Source: Scolanthus callimorphus (Eukaryota > Cnidaria > Anthozoa > Actiniaria > Edwardsiidae). Taken from it: a stretch of DNA of 64,000 nt. The position numbers and the translations under genes are program-made. The notes under the pieces are model-generated. The model had not been told where the DNA came from. It saw only the letters and a program-made list of their open reading frames with translations, and did no database searches. Of this stretch, positions 50,501 to 62,065 are shown in pieces. Within the stretch, counting starts at the first letter, position 1, and each line of letters opens with the position of its first letter. The DNA is taken from assembly GCA_033964015.1 (NCBI GenBank), contig JAWWUD010000058.1:620001-684000 (forward strand), in the 5' to 3' direction.

Positions 50501-53162
50501 GTTTAGCTAGAAACAGCTATTCCTCATAGTCGGCGATCTAATATCAACATTGCGATATTGCAACTCAATGGAAAGAAATGGTTTTCAAATAAAGCTGAAC
50601 AACAACAAATTATGGAGTATACTTTTCTTTCATCCATCTGCATTTTCAGTACGTTTAATATGACCCTGATGATGCCCGGCATTTTGTAATGGACCTCCTT
50701 GACTTATTATTAGAGGGCGTTACTCAAAGTAGTTTGCCCTATTTTGTTTTTAACCAAAAATGCCAAAAGCAATAATAGCACTCCCTTTTTATGGATTTCA
50801 TCTGCACTATTAGGTTCACATAGACCTCTTTATCTTGGGCGTAATATTGTTCAATTTCAGATCGCGTGGCTTTATACAAATCATGAAAAAATCATAACTC
50901 AGCTAATATAAATCCTAAAAGCAAACGGTTTTCGACTTTTAGCTTTTCTTGTTGAAATCTATCATTGCCGCTACAAGAAACAAGCAGATTCAACATTACG
51001 AAAATGGTCCAATAAATACGTTATCGCCAGTGACGTCACAATCACCATGGTGACCACTCAATACATGAAAAATGTTTGTCTTCATAATGTCATCCAATGT
51101 ACGAAGTTTGGTAAAAATAGACACAAGGGGTAGAAAGTTTGGCGAGATTTGATTTTTGGTCACTTTTGATGACTCATTTAGGGGGGTGGTTGGCCCCAGC
51201 GTGTGTGAGCCAATCGGATCCTTGTTCAGTGCACTTCTTTGGCTCGGTTTTTCGAGACATGTCGCAACAGACATGACGCACTAGGCGAAACTAGGAAAGG
51301 ATCTGATTGGCTCACGAGTTTGATTGACTACGCTTGATTTTCGTGACAAAAAAAATGGTCTTCGAAACGCTCTGGGCCTATTTCTTCAAACTTATAGTCT
51401 GACCTCATTGGCGTTGGTATTGCGAAAAGTTATCTTGCATGTCTGGGTGGATTCTTAACTCAAAAAATGGAGGGCCGCCATTTCGTTGCCATGGAAGCGT
51501 CAATTTAAACAAAACATGTAAACACATATAACGATCAATTGCATGCTTCTTGTAAAGTGGCTTGCCTTTCTGTGTATGTATAGCACGTGAGATACAGGCC
51601 ATACCAGACCGAAGAGTCAACTAAAAACTGCTATAAGCCACCTTAAAGTGCAAATTTTCTTAGTTTTTTTATGAATAACACGCAATGGTAGTGGCTCAAA
51701 ATACCTATTTTTTTGCAAAATACAGACAACGCTTCAAATCTACTAAGATACCTATTGTCTTGAATAACCGTTGATTTGCGATAAATGTGAAACTAATCGC
51801 GCGCTAAAATTATCTGAAAAACAGAAAAAGTGAAGAACTTTTTTCTAAACTGCAATGAATTTCTTCCGAATTGCATAAATTACAAAAATAACATTGTGAG
51901 TTTTAAATCTCGTGTGTTATAGCCGAAATCTACCTCGTCGGCGCGAATGAAATCTCAGATGTATATCTTTAAATAGTTTGAGCAAAAAATGTAAACGAAG
52001 AAATTAGAAACAAATTTCGGTAGCAATCACATTTGCTGTCGTTTGTTTAGATATGTAAATTTTATGAAGTGTGGGACAAAACTTTCAGTAAACTTCACGC
52101 CATTCCTAAACTCTCTCAAAATAGGCTATAAGTCCGGGCAATAGACCAAATGGCTGCAATTTTACTAGACCACACATCTGTAGTTTCTTAGTGCAATAAG
52201 GCTTAGGGTTATCTATTAATTAGAGGAAATGCAAACCCCGGTCGTATTATTATGCTTTAAATTTTGGTGGGGGACAATGCTTTCAGTAAACTTCGAAATT
52301 TTATATTTCCAAGAACTTATTTCCGATCTCAGTCAGAATGCCACATTTCGACATAAAAATATTTAGTATAAACCAACTAATGGTCTATTACAAATCCTGC
52401 ATTCTGATTGGCTGAGCTACTAATGGTCTATTAGTGATAGACCGTGCCTGGCAAAACCACCACCTTTCTTTACAAGAAAACATGATTTTTTCAACATAAA
52501 ATAATGTAATTCATTGCCAAAACCGACCAACTAGTTGGTTTATACTAAAACAATTAGACCTCTCGTCCTCATGTGCTATGATATCAATAGACCATTCGGC
52601 CTTCGGCCTCATGGTCTATTCATCATAGCACATTCGGCCTTGAGGTCTAATTGTTAAATAGACCACAGTTGGCTCAGTTTGTTTCATTGCGGCGTTGCTT
52701 ATTTTTACAATAAATCTAAAAAACCTGAAATAGGCTAAAATTATCAAATTTTTGGGACACGAAAATGGCAAAGACGTTTTCACTAATCGAAGAAGATGCA
52801 TATATTGAAGAAAATACCATATAAGTTATTCATTTAGGATTGAAACTTCGATTTATGGCAAATTTTGCGTTGTATGTTTTATCCATGAAGAAATAAGTAA
52901 AATATTTTTTGCACCAGGCGCTGAACGTGTGACGCTGGGACATGCAAATTTGCATAAAAACAGAGATATCGATCCTAAAAACTCTTTTACACAAAAATTA
53001 TTTTTCCAGGGAAAGTTGAGTATTAGGTGCATAACTTGTGCTTAGAGAATGAGCTTACTGCAAACCGATGCTTTAAAAATTGATTTTAACTGCAAAAAAT
53101 GGCGCATTGTCTAAATGTATATTATTTTCTAGGTCAGGGGCTTGCTCGATATTTTTTTGGGA
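50501..53162. other. Intergenic DNA with element debris, no gene recognised
   Basis: An inverted pair gagccaatcggatccttg / aggatctgattggctc spans about 51188-51325. A stem acaattagacctc... / ...gaggtctaattgt spans 52548-52655, with tggtctatt and cattcggcctt inside. The rest is AT-rich with no exon. Confidence 0.55.
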
Positions 53163-55072
53163 ATCAGCCACTCCCCCCCCCCCCCCCCCTAGGCTCGAGT
53201 TGATTGTGCTTGCATAATTTTTGGCATAATTTGTCAAAACGAGCATAATTTTTAGATTTTTTGTCAAAAAGCAATGCTAGCATAATTTGTAGCGGAGCTC
53301 CTGCGCGGGCCTGAGCACCATACCTAAGGGAAAAACGTATAGTATACTATCGAGTTGATTTTTGAACGTCACGGGTATTATGGATCATTTTGATGACGTC
53401 ATTGATGACGTAAGGGCACGTGACTTTGGTGTAGAGTTCCTCTTATGGTCTTTGAAACTTTGTCCAAGTTTGGCTTCTATAGAACCTTCCCTTCGGGAGA
53501 TATGATTTTTTCTTTATTTTTCTGGTATTAAACCTATAGCGTACGCCGTCCGTCCGTCCGTCCGTCCGTCCGTCGTCCGTCCGTCCGTCCGTCCGTCCGT
53601 GTACACATGGGAACCCTGTGGTATGCAAAGAAAAAATTATATCTCCTCAAGGGAACATGCTAAGACAACCATACTTGGAATATTTGTCTATGCCACAAGG
53701 GGGTGCTGTAACACGGACACGTGATGTGACGTCATCGATTACGTCATCTATGTTTGAAAAATCAATATCTCGTGAAGGGAAGACTCTAAGACAACAAAAC
53801 TTGGTTAGTGTAGTCTAGGCCACCAGATGAGCAAAATGAGGTGGTCACGTGATATGACGTCATCTATTCTTGAAAATCAATATCTCGTGAAGGGAAGATT
53901 CTAAAGCAACCAAACTTGGGTAATGTAATCCAGGTCACCAGATGAGCGAAATAAAGTGGTCACGTGATATGACGTCATCGATAACGTCATCTATGCTTGA
54001 AAAATCAATATCTCGTGAAGGGAAGACTCTAAAGCAACCAAACTTGGGTAATGCAATCCAGGTCACCATATGAGCGAAATGATGTGGTCACGTGATATGA
54101 CGTCATCGATGACGTCATCTACGCTTGAAAAATTAATATCTCATGAAAGGAAGACTCTAAACCAACCAAACTTGGGTAATGTAATCCAGGTCACCAGATG
54201 AGCGAAATGAAGTGGTCACGTGATGTGACGTCATCGATGACGTCATCTATGCTTGAAAAATTAATATCTCGTGAAGGGAATACTCTAAAACAACCAAACT
54301 TTGGTAGTGTAGTCTAGGTCATTAGATGGGCGAAATGAAGTGGTCACGTGATATGACGTCATCGATGATGTCATTTATGCTTGAAAAATTAATATCTCGT
54401 GAAGGGAAGACTCTAAAGTAACCATGTAAACCATGTATGGGAATCCCTTTCATTCACACAGAAAATTTTATAACCAGGAGCTCCGCTTTTAGCCAGTGGC
54501 TAAATCTATATATTATTTTGAAGACCGGAAGTGCTAAAACCAGGCTCAAATGTTCCTTATCGTAAATGATAAATTGACTTCAGACATATTTATAAGCTCT
54601 CCAAATAAATGGTCGGCGATGTCTAGGGCCTAGTTGGGATAGTTTTTTTAGTTTTTGTTGGGAAGAACCGGAACCGGAAGTCTAGAAAACCTTGTTCCTA
54701 GTCCCACTCTCATAGGTGTGACAACGTGACAAAATGGCGTCCTCCACCCCCGAAGCAGAGCCCGAGAACTTTCAGGTCTTGCAAGGACCCAAAAGAGCTG
54801 ACAGTGCTAGAGATCGGATACTTAAAACCACTAAAGCAGCCCGCACAGTATTACTTATCTCATCTAAGAGATTTATATAAGAGGTTAATAAAACTCACCT
54901 TTCTTACTGTTTTGCCCATTGTTTGTCGAGCATAATATTGAAAAAATGTAGCATAATTTTGAAAAACGAGCATAATTTGAGCATAATTTGGATAAAAAAC
55001 GAGCAGTGCTACTAGCGTAATATGCCAGTTTTACTAGCACAATCGACTCGAGCCTCCCCCCCCCCCCCCCCA
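53163..55072. mobile_element. Large foldback element that hosts the second Pearl-like copy
   Basis: The left end has a C-run, then GGCTCGAGTTGATTGTGCTT and repeated gcataattttt motifs. The right end has agcataatttg repeats, then gcacaatcgactcgagcc and a C-run ending near 55070. The 53291-54515 element sits inside. The remaining internal DNA (54516-54930) has no recognisable coding. Confidence 0.7.
53291..54515 (-). mobile_element. Second Pearl/Helentron-like element, inverted, six 128-bp cores
   Basis: It is the reverse complement of the 18968 element. It starts AGCGGAGCTCC, then has a right flank, a CCGT microsatellite (about 53546-53600) and six cores with CRE sites at 53728, 53855, 53970, 54099, 54226 and 54354. 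It ends with the TTTAGCCAGTGGCTAAA hairpin. Only the cores at 54099 and 54226 keep the perfect 20-base palindrome, so this copy looks older than the first. Confidence 0.78.
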
Positions 55073-57293
55073 AGCCTTGGCGTGACTGTTCTGTAACTTG
55101 GACTTCAAGAAATTTGGAACACAAATATCTATTTTATCTTCTTTTTTTTTCAGTTTAAGGTTTGTGCAAATAATAAGTTCTCTATATTCACTTTGAAGCT
55201 TTGTGAGGCTTACGATTGCTGTACCGTTTTGCTACTCATGCAATGCGATTGAGCATTAGTGAACGCCCCGTAGCAGGGTGCTTAAAATTTGGAAGTGCCG
55301 CTCCACAAATAAAGTAGAATATTGGAAAACGATACTTCAATGGGAAGTTTCTTGATTTTGATATTGCATGATTACCCTGTGCCAACTATTACACACTTAG
55401 AGCGCTTGTTCAGAGGGCTCTTACAACCCTGGCTCTTAATAATATTTGACTCCAAAAAGGTTGTTAGTAATTTATTTCGTCAAGATGTCTAGGATGCCTA
55501 TCTAATTTCTCCCAAAATTGCAACTCTATATGCTGTGAAATAAAGCTCTCGCGTATAGCAGTGGATGATCACCTTTCCATATATTGTTTTCAAAGGGCTT
55601 TGCCAGGAAGGAGTTTTCCCTAAGACCGCCATACAAACTACTCTCTTGAGATTTGAAGGGCAGCGAAAATGATCACTATCGAACGTTGTTTGTAAAACGA
55701 GTTGGTCCCCAACTCGTACCAGAGCCCGAGGGCATGCGTGGTAGGTCAAAAACGTAACGAACTTTCATACAACCTTCAAACCGAAAACCCAGAACCTGGG
55801 TTTTAAAAAAATCGATTCCCCCAGAGCACTGAATCTTGCCGCTGGCCAAAAGACGAAGGGCTCTGGGTACGAGATTGAAAGGTCCCGAGAGGGATTCAAA
55901 CCAATCTCGTTCCCAGAGCCTCTCGGTCATGCTGCCTCGGACAACAAACAAGCGGAGGAGGCAGTCTGGGAACGAGATTGGATTCAAACATGAAAAAATA
56001 CCTCTCCTATATTGAAATATCTCGCGCATGTGCGATGTGCGATATGCTATTATGTCCGCTGAAAAGAAGCAGCCACTCTACTCAAGAACAAACGCCGCTG
56101 CTGAATCCTGGGAAAAATGCTGTTCGTATATACACAAAAATGCGCCGAAAATTTCCCGAGAGGGATCCAAACATGAAAATAGTTCTACAACCAGTTAAAT
56201 GAAACCCCCTTTTACAAAACTAGACTTGTTCTACGTTCGCTGCACTCACTCGGAGCAATAAAACCTGATGAAGCGGCATTCTTTGAAAAAGGGAAGGTTC
56301 GACAGGAAGAAGTTCGACAGAAAATTGTGCAAATTTAGCGGGTAAAAAAGTCGGTTAAATGAAGTGGCCGAAGGCCATTCTGTCCAATGCAAAAACTTAG
56401 TTTTCGTTTATAATAGAGTACTCAAGTATGACGTCATAAATTTGAGAAATCTTGAATTTCCGATTTTAGTCCACGAATAATGAAAGACAAAGTGGAAAGA
56501 GAATTGGATGCAAAAAATGAGGCAAATTGGTTGAAACGCGACCAAGATATGGCCACCTGAATACATAATTTTCTTTAACAAATCACTGTATTTTGGACTG
56601 CGTTCAAAACTTTATGAACGCAACAAAAAATACAGTGATTTCTTAAAGAAAATTATGTATTCAGGGGCCATATCTCGGTCGCGTTTCAACCGATTTGCCT
56701 CAATTTTGTTGTGTAGCATTCATTTATTATGCTCTTTCCAAATCCAAGGACAAATATTGCTAAATCGAAAATTTGTTTTTTGTGACGTCATCACTTGACT
56801 ACTCTATGAATGAGTACTTATGAAAAATATATATAGTAAATGAAAATAAATTCTAAGCCTTTGAACTTAATTTTAATAATTGTTTGGCCGTCAACGGTAG
56901 ACTCGACTTCAGGCTAGAATTCCACTTTGAATCACATAAAGCGAGGTACTGTTGTAAACCTTGAAGAAGGCAGCATTGCCGAAACGTCGGTTTTCAAATA
57001 CGACACAAGCAGCGTTTCAGCTAACATTTTCAAGTCATTCTATAATACAAACGCTGCGCAGTACCTTTTATTGTTCAAATAAAGCGAGGAACTGTGAATA
57101 GGACTATTTGAATGACACGCATGATTTAGTTTGTAAGAAAAGGGGAACTCTTGAAGTAAGCCTTCTTTTGTGTTTCGTGGGATGGTTGACCAGGTAAATT
57201 TTAATTTATTTCGATTTTATACACGTTAGTTGCATTACGCGGCGAATTACAGCAAAAGTCTCCAAGCAAACCTGTAGAACGATAGACTCCGAA
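55073..57293. mobile_element. Intergenic DNA before CLN3 with a 400-bp foldback element (56410-56815)
   Basis: TAGAGTA.CTCAAGTATGACGTCA at the left is mirrored by TGACGTCATCACTTGACTACTCTA at the right. Long inner arms (gaggcaaattggttgaaacg; atacataattttctttaa) surround a short centre near 56600. A second inverted pair, gagattgaaaggtcccgaga / gggaacgagattgga, lies at 55700-55985. No promoter motif for CLN3 stands out in 57000-57293. Confidence 0.7.
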
Positions 57294-60200
57294 ATGGATT
57301 CTCCAAGAGAAGGCACAAAAACGACATTTGCCTTCCTCTTCTTTGGAATTCTGACATTCGCTGCATATTTTGCACTATTTTCAGGTGCGCAGGACTTTCT
57401 TGCGGGCACTGTAGTTCCAACTGCGTTGTCGCTACTGATATTATCTTGTGCATACCTTGTAGGGAGCACATTCGCCGGGGTATTCGCCCAGTTAATTCCC
57501 TACGTCATGCGAATAACCTTCATATTCGTAGCTCTATGTATCGGATTCTCACTGCTTGCCTTCGGCAAAACTGCCAGCCTCGCGTTAACCGGTGCCGGAA
57601 TTGCCTCCTTTGGGGTTGGTCTTGCCGAGACGTCATTCCTGACTTTGACAACTTATTATCATGCGAATGCATTAGCTGCCTTTACAGCAGGCACTGGTAT
57701 AGGCTTTGCCATAACACCCCTGTATTACACAGGTAAGCAATTCAGTATGTTATAATCTTTATTTTCTTTCAATTCTTTGTTATATTTTTTGTGCCAGAGA
57801 GAGCTCTCATATTACCGGTGCACTGGACCATTCCGAATCACATTCCACGTGAAAACAGCTTAGGCCTGCGGCAAACGCCGAACTTCAGCCGCTCTTCTTC
57901 TGTCGAACCTTTCCTTTTTCAAAGGATGCCGCTCCATTATATATACTTTATAACCAAATGCCCATGTATTATTCTGTTTATTATATATTTTTATCATTAG
58001 TTTTTGTGAAAAATTTTCGATTTTGATGAATTTGTGATAGTGGGTCATTATGATCGTATTTTTTCACTGTGCGAATTACGATATTTCTCAGTGGCCGAAA
58101 TCCTCATAAAACACTTTATAATTACTCAAGTCTTATAAGAATTTCTGCATGCTGATTGGTCGAGAGGTTTATTTATGATCACCTACCGGTGATTATAACA
58201 TTGAAAGGATTGGGAGTGCGTGCGCGAATTGAAAACGTTTAGAAAATAAATATTTTTTTGCCTAAAATCCTTATGAATCACTTGAGAAATTCATACTACT
58301 TCGTCTCGGTGACTATTACATACTATTCGTCGATAATCACGTCGCCCGATGCGACTTATTGTTATGAAACGTTTGTTTAAGCCGTGGTTTATAATGTGTT
58401 AAACGCACGAGGGATGCTAGGACACGAGAAAAACGGCTCGTGAGTTTCAAACTTTTCAAGTATTTTTCCAGCATCCCAAGTGCGTTTATCACATTTTAGT
58501 ATAATTGCTCAAGTGATTATAAGAATTTCCGCGCGCTGACTGGTCGAGACTCGAGAGGTTCGTTTTCTCTCACTATAATCACCTTCAGGCGGATTATAAC
58601 ATTGAAAGGATTGGGACTGCGCGCTCGAGTTTTGTTATGATCGTGAAAAAGTCCAACAAAAAGTGTTTCTGTCTAAACTATCGAATTTTGTTCGAACTTC
58701 GTTCGATCAAACATCCCAACTTTGTTGGAGCGAACAAAGTTCTATAGTTAGACATCACATGTTTGATGATCATCGAAAGATATGTTCGATAGAACAAAAA
58801 TGTTTTTGATCCCGTCTCAGAAATCTGCTTTTTCTTGCATTTATAATGTGAGAATGCACAGCTCTTAACCAATCAGAGCGCGCGTAGTATTGTTGTAATT
58901 CGTTTAGCAATAGTCCAGTTTTGAATTCTCTACTCTACCGTTCACAAGGAATTCAAGCCGTACATCTCTTCGCAAACAAATCTTGAGCTGAGCCCTCAGT
59001 GAAGCTGCTGACCTGCTGTTATTTCGCATGCGCAGTAAGACAAAATAACCCCCTCCCCACAGTCAAACTCTGAAATTGAGATTCTGTTGGAAATGTGCCG
59101 AGGCAGACAACGGAGTTTTATAATTATATTTTAGCTGATCGGAGACACGAGGAAAGCTGAAAACTTCAACTAATCTTGATCAGCAACTGACCTTTGCATC
59201 TAGCACAATTATGACGCTTTGTATTCTCCCGGGGTCGCGTTTTAACTCACTGAATATTCCTGAGATGTTTTCGCAAGATGACGCCATGGGATTCGAGAGA
59301 GGAAATTTTGACGTCTCATTCCTCAAAAACTGAACCTAGTACCACGCTCGAACTTTCGTAAACCTTCAATTACCCTAAGAGGATTCAAGAAAAAGTGGAA
59401 AGTCTTTTGGAATTTGTGTCAAAGTTCAAAGTTCTTTAACTTATTTTCTTCGAGCGGTCGTTTCTGAAGAAATTCCTGTGTGAAATCATTCATTCGGTGT
59501 TCTTCGCTGATCGGAGGCCCGTCGAAAGCAGTAGAAAGTCGCATGGAATGCTGCGAGGTGTGGAAGATAGGAATTAGCCAAGAAATAGCACCACGGAAGT
59601 GTATTCTGCAGAAATTCTTGTTTAGTGCTTGCCATCTTGAAATTGACAATGTTGTAGCAATAATTATTCAGGTCAAAATTAAATACTTTTTTGTGGAAAA
59701 ACTGAACCTAGTACCATGACGAGAGTCGGCACATACATTCTACCGTCTACATTCATGCTATAGCTTGGTAGGTAGAATTGATGCCCATGCGTAGGACATT
59801 CAAATATGCAATAAAACGATGGGGTCACCGTGCTCGTTTTCGCGCAGTTGGACCGTTATTTACGTGATATTTGACTGTTTGACAAAATAATAATCGAAAT
59901 TTAACTCGCCTGTAGTAGTGATATTTGTTGGTATTTTAACTTTGTTTTGTTATGATTTCATATTCTCTCAGGAATTTGATCCGATAGGGGATGGGCTAAT
60001 GCAACAAGAAAATGGGCTGCTAATTACTCAGCTCATACATGTTTCTACTAAATGACATGTGTCTGCTTCGAATGTATTGTCTGTAGCGGTTGATTTCAGT
60101 GAAAAAAATCATAAATGGCGTGCTTTTTGTGTTGTTTGTTTTGCCTTATTTTGCTCGCGAGCACACTTCTCAACGGTTATTTCGAACGAAATGCACGCGC

Positions 60201-61609
60201 GGCCGTGTGCAGAAGAGATACGCGGTGTAATTCAAGGGAACGACCTGTGGGAAGGGGGGCTTTTGGGGGGAGTTATTTAATTTGCTTCGTTGTGCGCGCC
60301 CTTATCAGTTTTCTCAGGTGGCAACCTAACCCTTGAGGCCTTTCTCAAAACTGTATTAGATGTCTTCTTCCGAAATTTTTAATGCACATGATATGGACAT
60401 CGCTGGAATAACTCCTTAGAAAATGTTTTCTGGTTGATCCCCCCTTTCAGGGCATCAGGTTTCGAGGACCCCCCCCCCTCCTTTCGCTCACCCCAAAATG
60501 AAATAATCCCCCCCCTAAAAAAACATCTTAAAGACGTATCTCTCTCCACTTCATCAAAATGTAATTTGCAAAATGGACGAGTCCAGCTATAACGCACGCG
60601 GCCACGCGCGCGCTGCATGTCGGTAGATGTGCGATATTTGCCGAACTACAAACTGCTAAAAAGCGCGCGCTGCATTCTGGTAGGTGTGGTACACGGCTTG
60701 GGCATTTCTGAATAAAGAAGAGCGCGCGCTTATAGCTGGAATCGTCCATTCTTTGGTGGTATCGAGACAGAACTTGCTCCATTCCTTTTTGTTGAAGCAC
60801 AACTTTCAGTCAATCTTCTCGGCTTTTCAATGGTGATATACCCTGCGAGCAGTGATTTCCTCCTCTCTTAGGCCAGTGATTTCCTCCTCTCTTAGGCCGG
60901 CGGCTAGCGAGGGAGAGAAACCACTGCGAGCGACCGTTTGGTTTTCCATCGAGTAACGCAAGTCACATCTGGCGTCACATCTGGCGCTAATGGACTTAAC
61001 ACATGGGACTTGACCTTTCGCGTGACAACTTCCAGCTAGATTTTCAGCCAGTTTTCCGTAGTTTTCCATCTCCGAAGTGTTAGAATTTCCTCCAAAACAT
61101 ACAGTTAAGCTTACTATTGCTTGTAGAAATTTATTATGCCGTGTTTGGAGCTTTATTTCTGTGCGAGTTTGCTTTTTCGTGGCTTCTTTGCCTCATGGCG
61201 GTTTCAACTGTTGATTAAATATGTCAACACGTACCAGTGTCAAACGGGATTAAAACCGGTTTTACTGCTTTTGAGTTAATTTATTCATCCAAGTTTGAGG
61301 ACGGCGCTAAACGGTCGCTCGCAGTGGTTTCTCTCCCTCGCTAGCCGCCGGCCTAAGAGAGGAGGAAATCACTGCTCGCAGGGTAATGGTGATATGCACT
61401 TTAATGAACCATTTGACACTAGTGTTTTACTACATTATTTATTTTAGTGCAACGTTTTCTTATATAACGCGCCTAGTGCTAGCGGTGGTGTTTGCCAATA
61501 TTGCGCCACAAGCCTCCTTCTTCATCCTCTTCCTCCTCTACCTCGCAAGTGTACTACTTGTTAAATCGCCCTTGCATCGCATTCCGTCTGTAATCCCCGT
61601 TGTGCCCAG
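57294..61609 (+). CDS. CLN3: CLN3 (battenin)-like lysosomal membrane protein, 5' exons
   Basis: Exon 57294-57732 encodes MDSPREGTKTTFAFLFF followed by about five hydrophobic helices. AYFALFSGAQDFL aligns with the SYVVMLSAAHDIL stretch of battenin. GAGIASFGVGLAETSFLTLTTYY with GTGIGFAITPLYYTG corresponds to the conserved SSGLGEVTFLSLTAFY and GTGGAGLLG region. The exon ends in phase 1 at a GTAAGC donor. A second exon ending at 61609 (GTGGTT donor) encodes NIAPQASFFILFLLYLASVLLVKSP, matching the SPQQTLL...LLASYFLLLTSPE stretch. Its best acceptor (TTTATTTTAG, start 61448) is one base out of phase; a weaker AG gives start 61423 in phase. The remaining C-terminal exons are not recognised to 64000. 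The upstream frame stays open, so an earlier start is possible. CLN3 acts in lysosomes. Confidence 0.75.
57733..60838. repeat. CLN3 intron 1: duplicated MITE-like segments
   Basis: Two direct copies (about 58120-58240 and 58500-58630) share tataagaatttc.gc..gctga.tggtcgaga and gattataacattgaaaggat. A foldback at 58383-58500 carries tggtttataatgtgttaaacgca / gcgtttatcacatttta arms. gttcgaacttcgttcgatc hairpins follow at 58680-58800. 59000-60838 shows C-runs and gcgcgcgc-rich motifs but no exon. Confidence 0.6.
60839..61385. mobile_element. 547-bp Mutator-like element with 9-bp target duplication
   Basis: Ends TACCCTGCGAGCAGTGATTT and its inverse, with arms of ~75-105 bp; the left arm has an internal cctcctctcttaggcc duplication. 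It is flanked by ATGGTGATA at 60830-60838 and 61386-61394. It has no coding capacity. It lies 30-60 bp upstream of the second CLN3 exon. Confidence 0.88.
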
Positions 61610-61689
61610 GTGGTTAGTAGCGCACCACGTAGGTGCAGCCATTGGTATCCTCAGCTTTGCCGCGATTCCCAGGTTTTTGCTCGCTTTCC

Positions 61690-62065
61690 AGACAACCTGG
61701 GCAAAAGTGCATAACCAGAAGTGTTCATTGGTATTAACCGTTCGTCGATGTTGTGGGCGATAAAAAAACCCAAGCGCATGATTCGGCGCGAAATGTGACA
61801 AGAAAGATGGCGGCCACTATGCGAGTGGACGAGAAAAGCGCCCCTGCCAGTCCTTGCCGTTAGACGCTGATTGGCCATAATCTGGAGATTTTTCTCGTCC
61901 ACTCGCATCGTTGCCGACATTTCTTGTCACATTTCGTGTCAAATCGTATGTGGGTTTCCAGTGTGGTGTTTCTAAAAATAGAATTTTTCGCCCTCAACTC
62001 AATGGTCGCGCGGGTAATACCAAGATGGACACTTCTGGTTATGAACTTCTGGCCTGGGTGAAATA
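61690..62065. mobile_element. Foldback element after CLN3 exon 2
   Basis: CATAACCAGAAGTGT.CATTGGTATTA is mirrored by TAATACCAAGATGGACACTTCTGGTTATG. CGAAATGTGACAAGAAA / TTTCTTGTCACATTTCG and GCGAGTGGACGAGAAAA / TTTTCTCGTCCACTCGC are inner arms. Confidence 0.88.

Noticed and set aside
50996..51274. 92-codon open frame on the - strand
   Set aside because: It overlaps an inverted-repeat element (gagccaatcggatcc pair), shows no family resemblance and has no supporting exons nearby.
57446..57736. Cys/Arg-rich open frame inside the CLN3 exon
   Set aside because: It is an alternate frame of the exon that encodes the conserved CLN3 helices.
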